Shown piece after piece: positions 14,841-20,032 of a stretch of 20,032 nt of DNA (positions within the stretch are counted from its first letter, which is position 1; each line of letters begins with the position of its first letter). Location: the NCBI GenBank assembly GCA_937880335.1, contig CALFLJ010000134.1, positions 1-20,032 of the forward strand, in the 5' to 3' direction. A program made the position numbers and the translations under genes. This stretch comes from an uncultured Succinatimonas sp. (GTDB lineage Bacteria > Pseudomonadota > Gammaproteobacteria > Enterobacterales > Succinivibrionaceae). A model generated the notes under the pieces. That model did no database searches. It was not told the origin of the DNA and was given only the letters and a program-made list of their open reading frames with translations.

Positions 14841-16427
14841 ATGTCAACTAATCTTAATCAGACCGCACCTGCAGGTCAGTTAAGTATGCTTAACCGTTTC
14901 TTAAATATTGTGGAACGATTAGGCAATAAATTACCGCATATTAACATGCTGTTTATTTATGCCTTAATAGCAACACTTATAATAGCTTTTGCATTATCCT
15001 TTGTCGATTTTGACTATATTCATCCTACAACTAAAGAGAAAATTCATATTATCAATATGTTAGCTCCGGCTAATCTTTTAGATCTCTTAGTAAATTCTGT
15101 TAAAAATTTTATGGGTTTCCCTCCCTTAGGTATTACCATTGTAGCGACATTAGGTATTGGTATTGCTGAGGGAAGCGGATTTATTAATGTCCTTATTAAA
15201 AAGTTCTTATCATTTACCCCACGTAAGTTTTTAACCCCTTGTGTCATATTCGTATCCATCGTCTGCCACGTTGCATCTGACTCTGCCTATACCATTTTAA
15301 TGCCTGTATCGGCACTGATGTTTTATGCTTGCGGTCGTCATCCATTAGCAGGTATTGCCTGTTCTTTTGCTGGATTGGCAGGTGGTTTTACTGCAAGTTA
15401 TACTCCATCTGTAATTGATCCTGTAATGCAGAGTTTTACAGAGGCCGCATCACACATTATTGATCCTAACTACTCTGTTAACGTTTTATGTAACTACTTC
15501 TATGCTCTAGGCGGTACCTTCTTTGTAATAGGTGCAGTTTGGTTTGTTACCGATAAAATTATTGAGCCTCGTCTGTGGGCTACAATGCCATTAGATGTTG
15601 CTAAAGAGGAAGATAAGGATTTAGCTGTATCTCCTATTACAGCTTTGGAGAACAAAGCTTTCTATGCGGCTATTGCAACTGTATTTGGTCTTTTAGCTTT
15701 ATTATTCATTCTCTGTTTCCCAGATGATTCTCTGTTCCGTGCACCGGATGGTACCTTAACCTCACCTAAAGCTCCTGTTATGCAGGGCTTAGTTCCTTTA
15801 TTATTTATTTTCTTCTCCTTGCCAGGTATTGTATTTGGTGTAGTTGTAGGAGCCTTTAGAAGTTCAAATGATGTGATCCATTCTATGGAACATATTATGA
15901 AGATGTTAATTACTTTTATCGTCTTCTGCTTCTTTGCAGGTCAGTTCCTTTATGTATTTAATAAATCAGGTATTGGTAGTTTACTTGCAATCTCTGGCGC
16001 TGAGTTTATCCGCGATTTAGGTCTACCATCAGGTGTTACCTTATTTGGTATTATTATATTCACAGGTTTATTAAATATTTTAGTAACCTCTGCCACTTCC
16101 AAGTGGGCTATTTTATCTACCATTTTTGTTCCAATGCTTATGCTTTTAGGCATTTCCCCTGAGTTAACTCAGGCTGCATTCCGTGTATCTGACTCATCTG
16201 TGAACGTTTGTACGCCAATGTTTGCCTTCTATCCTTTGCTTATTATGTATTGTCAGCGTTATTGTAAGAGTGCAGGTGTAGGTACTTTAAGTTCCATGAT
16301 GATTCCTTATACTTTTGCTTTGCTTATTGTGCTTACCATTGTTCTTTATGCTTACTGGTTTTTAGGAATACCGATAGGCTTTAATTCTGGTTTCGATTAT
16401 CCTTCTACCATGTTCCCTCAAGGCTAG
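14841..16427 (+). CDS. abgT: AbgT family transporter
   Basis: A 528-residue inner-membrane transporter of the AbgT family, whose E. coli member imports p-aminobenzoyl-glutamate and some relatives of which (MtrF, YdaH) export sulfonamides and other compounds. Family hallmarks are GIGIAEGSGFI (about residue 110), HVASDSAYTILMPVSA (about 148), FTASYTPSVIDPVMQ, and the C-terminal TSATSKWAILSTIFVPMLML followed by PELTQAAFRVSDSSVN. About 11-13 membrane segments are visible, and the length is near E. coli AbgT (508). The ATG follows AGGAAA at good spacing. It lies 9 bp before pepT and diverges from an AbgA-like hydrolase, favouring an importer of p-aminobenzoyl-glutamate or other small peptide-like compounds. 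The direction of transport is inference. Confidence 0.92.
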   Translation: MSTNLNQTAPAGQLSMLNRFLNIVERLGNKLPHINMLFIYALIATLIIAFALSFVDFDYIHPTTKEKIHIINMLAPANLLDLLVNSVKNFMGFPPLGITIVATLGIGIAEGSGFINVLIKKFLSFTPRKFLTPCVIFVSIVCHVASDSAYTILMPVSALMFYACGRHPLAGIACSFAGLAGGFTASYTPSVIDPVMQSFTEAASHIIDPNYSVNVLCNYFYALGGTFFVIGAVWFVTDKIIEPRLWATMPLDVAKEEDKDLAVSPITALENKAFYAAIATVFGLLALLFILCFPDDSLFRAPDGTLTSPKAPVMQGLVPLLFIFFSLPGIVFGVVVGAFRSSNDVIHSMEHIMKMLITFIVFCFFAGQFLYVFNKSGIGSLLAISGAEFIRDLGLPSGVTLFGIIIFTGLLNILVTSATSKWAILSTIFVPMLMLLGISPELTQAAFRVSDSSVNVCTPMFAFYPLLIMYCQRYCKSAGVGTLSSMMIPYTFALLIVLTIVLYAYWFLGIPIGFNSGFDYPSTMFPQG

Positions 16428-16436
16428 GAGTTTTAA

Positions 16437-17666
16437 ATGGATAAACGTAAAGTTTTAATTGAGCGCTTTTTGCGTTATGTTGCTGTACCATCACAATCTG
16501 ATGCAAGTGCAGGTGTAGTTCCATCATCACAGGGACAAATAGAATTAGGCAGACTTTTAGTTGAAGATCTTAAAGCCTTAGGTCTTGAGGATATATATCA
16601 AGATGAGCACGGCATTGTTTATGGCTCATTACCTGGTAATGTTCAAGCTAAAACTATAGGTTTTATAAGTCATCTTGATACAGTAAATGTAAGTCTAAGC
16701 CCAGAGGTTCACCCTCAGATCCTAAAATATGAGGGGGGGGATGTTCTTTTAAATAAGGAAAAGAACATCTCAATTAAGTTATCCGAGCACCCAGAGCTTG
16801 CAAAATACGAAGGTGAGGAGATTATCTTTACTGATGGAACTTCGGTTTTAGGTGCAGATAATAAGGCTGCCATGACTAATATTATGACCATGTTAGAGGT
16901 TTTAACCTCTGATAAAAACATTAAGCATGGTCCTATTAAAGTAGCCTTTGTTCCTGATGAGGAGATTGGTTTATGTGGCTCTAAGCTCTTAGATTTGGAG
17001 CGTTTTAAGGTTGATTTTGCCTATACAATCGATTCTTGCGAGCTAGGAGAGGTTGTTTATCAAACTTTCAATGCCGGTTCTGCTTTATTGAAAGTAACAG
17101 GTGTAAGTGCTCATCCTATGTCATCTAAGGGGGTATTGGTAAATCCTCTTTTAGTTGCACATGATTTTATTGAGATGTTTGACAGAGAGCAGACTCCTGA
17201 ATGTACCGAAGGACTAGATGGTTATTGGTGGTTTAATGGAATTAAAGCTGATGCCTTAAATTGCTCTTTAAACATTCACATTCGTGATCATGATAAGAAG
17301 AATTATGAATGGCGAAAGGAAGTTTTACTTGAGAATGTTGAAAAGTTAAAAAAACTTCATCCTAGAGCAAAAATTGAGTTTTCTATAACAGATGTTTATG
17401 AAAATATAGCTAACAATGTAAAGGTTTCAGATAAACCTATTGCAATGTTGTTTGATGCTTTAGATGAACTTAAGATTGAGCCTAAGGTCTATGCTATGCG
17501 TGGCGGTACAGATGGTTCAGCTCTGTCAGCTCGCGGTGTTGTAACTCCAAACTACTTTACAGGAGCTCACAATTTCCACTCATATGCAGAGTTTTTGCCG
17601 CTTAAAAGTTTTGAGAAGTCTTTAGCTGTAACACTTAAACTCATCGAGCTTAATGCACGTACTTAG
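16437..17666 (+). CDS. pepT: peptidase T (tripeptide aminopeptidase)
   Basis: A cytoplasmic di-zinc M20 aminopeptidase that releases the N-terminal residue of tripeptides. It has 409 residues, as usual for PepT (E. coli 408). Metal and catalytic residues are all in place: H79 and D81 in SHLDTV, D141 in GADNKAA, E175 and E176 in PDEEIG, D199 in TIDSCELGE and H381 in HNFHSYAEF. Dimerisation-domain and substrate motifs such as RGGTDGS (355-361) are also present. The start follows AGGAG, which overlaps the abgT stop region, with only 9 bp between the genes, so they form one operon. A run of eight Gs (16733-16740) lies in frame at codons 99-102. A bidirectional terminator follows. Confidence 0.95.
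   Translation: MDKRKVLIERFLRYVAVPSQSDASAGVVPSSQGQIELGRLLVEDLKALGLEDIYQDEHGIVYGSLPGNVQAKTIGFISHLDTVNVSLSPEVHPQILKYEGGDVLLNKEKNISIKLSEHPELAKYEGEEIIFTDGTSVLGADNKAAMTNIMTMLEVLTSDKNIKHGPIKVAFVPDEEIGLCGSKLLDLERFKVDFAYTIDSCELGEVVYQTFNAGSALLKVTGVSAHPMSSKGVLVNPLLVAHDFIEMFDREQTPECTEGLDGYWWFNGIKADALNCSLNIHIRDHDKKNYEWRKEVLLENVEKLKKLHPRAKIEFSITDVYENIANNVKVSDKPIAMLFDALDELKIEPKVYAMRGGTDGSALSARGVVTPNYFTGAHNFHSYAEFLPLKSFEKSLAVTLKLIELNART
16733..16740 (+). repeat. G8 homopolymer inside pepT
   Basis: Eight consecutive Gs encode part of Glu99-Gly-Gly-Asp102, in frame. Long G runs stand out in this AT-rich window and are a typical substrate for slipped-strand frameshifting. The Gly-Gly-Asp residues are conserved in PepT, so the tract may simply reflect codon choice (GGG GGG). 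Confidence 0.9.
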
Positions 17667-17741
17667 ACTAAGTAGTTTATCTTACTTATTATTTTTGAGT
17701 ATAGATTGTAAAAGCTGTTAATTAAATTTTGAATTCATAAG

Positions 17742-17788
17742 AAAAGCCCAACTTAAATGAGTATTTACTCAAATTAGGTTGGGCTTTT
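17742..17788. terminator. bidirectional terminator between pepT and the esterase gene
   Basis: AAAAGCCCAAC (17742-17752) pairs perfectly with GTTGGGCTTTT (17778-17788), with an inner GAGTA/TACTC stem in the loop. The A tract on one side and T tract on the other make it a classic two-way terminator for convergent genes. It starts about 75 bp after the pepT stop and 54 bp beyond the esterase stop. Confidence 0.9.
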
Positions 17789-17841
17789 AAATAAAAATTA
17801 AAATACCAAGAAAAAAGCAAAACTAAATTAGCAGATAGATT

Positions 17842-18747
17842 TTAGTTTTTTAAATATTTGTCTAGGAATTCTACAATTACATCCTGAACCTCAGGCTGAA
17901 CCCAATGATCTCCACCATGGCCTGCCCCCTCAACTAAATATCTCTCAGATTCAATACTTTTATCTCTTAAAGCCTTAAACATAATTTCAGTTGACCTCTC
18001 CGATACTAAGGTATCTTTTGTTCCATGGAATAAAAGGAATGGAGGTGTGTTTTCATCTACGTAACGTGCAGGATTATATTTTCTGACCTCATCCATTACC
18101 TCAAGTACACCAGCATCGATACCACCGCAGATAGTACAACCATTAAGCCACAGAGCCTGACAGGCACTAGGTGAATTATATGCATTCATTGTTTCACGAC
18201 TAAATCCATCTGCCATAGCAGAGAGATCAGATACTCCATAGAGATCAACCACGCAACTTACACGACTTGAAAATTCAAGATTATCACCTTCATCAAAAAG
18301 TCTTGAGTGACCTGTAACACCGACAAAGGATGCAAGGTATCCTCCAGCACTAGTTCCCATGACAGCGATTTTATTGAGATCAATGCCAAACCTTAGAGCA
18401 TTTTTACGTAAAAATCTAACAGCAGCTTTTGCATCAATAATTGGAGCTGGAAGATGGGATTGAGGAGCAAAACGGTATGAGATAGAGGCTACAGTGTAGC
18501 CCTCCTGTGCCAGACGTGCTCTTATATTGAAGTGACCGGCTCGATTTGAGGTGATAAATCCACCACCTGTAATAAAAATTACAGCAGGAGTTAGTTTTCC
18601 TGTGCGTGGTTTTAGAAGATCCATTTTAAGATCAACATTAGGATATGAGTGGACACTTACCTGTGAGTAGGTAATATCAGGTATAAGATCAATTCTCGGT
18701 TTGACAATTTTTACTTTTAAGTGCTTACTTTCGTAGTCTGAGCCCAT
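17842..18747 (-). CDS. alpha/beta-hydrolase esterase, BD-FAE-like
   Basis: A 301-residue alpha/beta hydrolase resembling the BD-FAE/acetyl-esterase group that removes acetyl or feruloyl groups from plant polysaccharide fragments. The oxyanion-hole region reads FITGGGF (58-64) in place of the common HGGGF. The nucleophile is Ser133 in GTSAGG, with likely acid Asp245 in HGTKDTLV and His277 in GAGHGGDH. SYRFAPQSHLPAPIIDAKAAVRFLR (starting at 90) is typical of the family. No signal peptide is visible, so it should act in the cytoplasm, perhaps on imported acetylated oligosaccharides. The ATG at 18747 is preceded by GAGGAT. It is a single gene, convergent with pepT and divergent from lpxK. Family is firm; the natural substrate is not. 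Confidence 0.82.
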   Translation of the reverse strand: MGSDYESKHLKVKIVKPRIDLIPDITYSQVSVHSYPNVDLKMDLLKPRTGKLTPAVIFITGGGFITSNRAGHFNIRARLAQEGYTVASISYRFAPQSHLPAPIIDAKAAVRFLRKNALRFGIDLNKIAVMGTSAGGYLASFVGVTGHSRLFDEGDNLEFSSRVSCVVDLYGVSDLSAMADGFSRETMNAYNSPSACQALWLNGCTICGGIDAGVLEVMDEVRKYNPARYVDENTPPFLLFHGTKDTLVSERSTEIMFKALRDKSIESERYLVEGAGHGGDHWVQPEVQDVIVEFLDKYLKN

Positions 18748-18819
18748 AATATCCTCAGTTATTTATTGTGGTATAAAACGCTTTTTATGTTTAAAACAAA
18801 TCTAATTTGATTTCTAACT

Positions 18820-18845
18820 TATAATACTTAAGATAAGCTTAAAAA
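18820..18845 (+). promoter_or_regulatory. possible lpxK promoter -10 and small dyad
   Basis: A perfect TATAAT (18820-18825) lies 57 bp before the lpxK start, followed at once by TTAAG-ATAAG-CTTAA, a 5-bp dyad. There is no recognisable -35 box at 17 bp. It is the best candidate in the 135-bp divergent region shared with the esterase gene. Confidence 0.3.
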
Positions 18846-18882
18846 ATACAAATTTATAAGATCTAAAATTAGGTTCTACATT

Positions 18883-19872
18883 ATGTTATCTATCGACAAA
18901 ATTTGGTATGACAAAAAGAATTTTGTTGCATTTTTGTGCAAGATTTTGCTTCTACCTTTGAGTTTTATATTTAGATTTATAAGTTTTATAAGAAGAATTC
19001 TTTATAAATTGAATATTTTAAAAAGTGTAAAGGTAAAAGTTCCTTTAATCATTGTAGGGGGAATAAGTGTTGGAGGCAGTGGCAAGACTCCTTTATCCAT
19101 AGCACTTATAAAACTTTTAAGTGATAAGGGATATAAGGTTGGTCTTATCTCGCGAGGCTATAAAGCTAAAGCTCCATATTATCCTTATATAGTTGAGGAA
19201 AAAGGTGATTTTAAACTTTGTGGTGATGAGCCATTGCTTATTAAAAGAAGCGTAGGTAATAAAGCTACTGTTATAATTGATCCTGTAAGAACACGCGGAG
19301 CGCAAAAGCTTTGTAAGTTAGGCTGTGACATTATCATTTCTGATGATGGTTTACAGCATTATGCTTTAAAAAGGGATTTGGAGATTATAGTTTTAGATGG
19401 TGAAAGACTTTTAGGAAATGGTCAATGTCTTCCAGCAGGACCTTTGCGCGAGGGAAGGTGGAGACTTGAGGATGCAGATTTTGTTATCGTAAACGGAAAT
19501 AGTAACAAATATTTTAAGGATAATTTTACTCTTGAGGCTAAAAAGCCTGTAAATATTAAGAATAATACTTGTCTTAATGAAAAACAGGTAAATGTTCTAG
19601 CCGGAATTGGAAATCCGTCGCGTTTTTACAAAACATGTGAATCTTTAGGCTTTAGTATCGTTGAGAAAGTTGATGTTTTAGATCATGGCATAGTTTCACT
19701 TGAAACACTTAAGAAATATAGTAAGGAGCGCCCTTTGGTTATGACATCAAAAGATGCTGTCAAATATTTGGCCTATGGTTTAGATAATTTGTATGAAATA
19801 AAGGTAGAAACAAAAATAAGTGAGGACTTTGCTCAAAGAATCATAAGTAAAATTGAAAAATCAAAAAAATAA
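18883..19872 (+). CDS. lpxK: tetraacyldisaccharide 4'-kinase LpxK
   Basis: An inner-membrane-associated kinase that phosphorylates the 4' position of the lipid A disaccharide precursor, the step giving lipid IVA. It has 329 residues, the usual length. The order matches E. coli LpxK: a hydrophobic N-terminal anchor (about 16-40), the P-loop GGISVGGSGKTP (59-70), LISRGYKA, GDEPLLI, the catalytic DDGLQH (154-159), LDGERLLGNGQCLPAGPLRE (from 171) and MTSKDAVK near the C-terminus. The P-loop region has Gly-Gly where many LpxK proteins have Gly-Asn before the glycine-rich loop, a mild deviation. The ATG follows TTAGG at 10 nt. It stands alone here, divergent from an esterase gene rather than downstream of msbA as in E. 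coli. Confidence 0.95.
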   Translation: MLSIDKIWYDKKNFVAFLCKILLLPLSFIFRFISFIRRILYKLNILKSVKVKVPLIIVGGISVGGSGKTPLSIALIKLLSDKGYKVGLISRGYKAKAPYYPYIVEEKGDFKLCGDEPLLIKRSVGNKATVIIDPVRTRGAQKLCKLGCDIIISDDGLQHYALKRDLEIIVLDGERLLGNGQCLPAGPLREGRWRLEDADFVIVNGNSNKYFKDNFTLEAKKPVNIKNNTCLNEKQVNVLAGIGNPSRFYKTCESLGFSIVEKVDVLDHGIVSLETLKKYSKERPLVMTSKDAVKYLAYGLDNLYEIKVETKISEDFAQRIISKIEKSKK

Positions 19873-20032
19873 AAATCCTGAATTTTTCAAGGCATTATAA
19901 AGAGAAATAATAAAAGTAATGAGCAAAACTGTCTTTTTCAAAATTCATTGAAATTCTGCAATGAAACATCTAACCTCAATTGGGTGAGAAATTGCGATCC
20001 AAGCTTTTATAATAAAATTAAAGATATAGTAG

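Noticed and set aside
19873..20032. Short ATG frames and a TATAAT (20008-20013) after lpxK, as the start of a further gene
   Set aside because: The frames stop within about ten codons, and the TATAAT lacks a -35 box; the next gene, if any, lies outside the window.

Overview
The window is AT-rich bacterial chromosome carrying Gram-negative envelope genes (lpxK, galU, yciB) and gammaproteobacterial-type transport and peptidase genes (panF-yhdT, abgT, pepT, lon). From gene content, low GC and the BD-FAE-type esterase I infer a gut- or rumen-dwelling gammaproteobacterium, possibly in the Succinivibrionaceae; that placement is inference, not shown by any marker here. I see no tRNA, rRNA, CRISPR array, insertion sequence or prophage gene.

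Layout. 90-1271 (-) is an MdtG-like MFS transporter. It is followed by about 640 bp of non-coding DNA and then a 761-residue cytoplasmic protein (1912-4197, +) of unknown function, built from five diverged copies of a roughly 100-residue helical module separated by acidic linkers. A hairpin terminator at about 4209 separates it from a long minus-strand series. Read in its own direction that series is: cysteine-rich secreted protein (10244-9546), yciB (9515-8907), galU (8862-7948), a strong terminator abutting yhdT, yhdT-panF (7873-6115), a second MdtG-like MFS gene (6039-4756) and a small secreted Sel1-type protein (4743-4267).

Next come lon (13244-10566, -), with its own terminator, a roughly 105-residue charged N-terminal extension and a plausible heat-shock promoter, and then an AbgA-like M20 amidohydrolase (14682-13420, -). 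The latter diverges from an abgT-pepT operon (14841-17666, +). A bidirectional terminator separates pepT from a convergent BD-FAE-like esterase gene (18747-17842, -). That gene diverges from lpxK (18883-19872, +), and the last 160 bases hold no gene I can support.

How the genes work together. abgT, pepT and the AbgA-like gene form a plausible module for taking up and hydrolysing small amidated or peptidic compounds, possibly p-aminobenzoyl-glutamate. panF and yhdT handle pantothenate uptake. galU makes UDP-glucose for envelope sugars, lpxK makes lipid A, and YciB acts in envelope integrity. The least explained items are the five-repeat protein, the divergent extended Lon, and the two small secreted cysteine-rich proteins.
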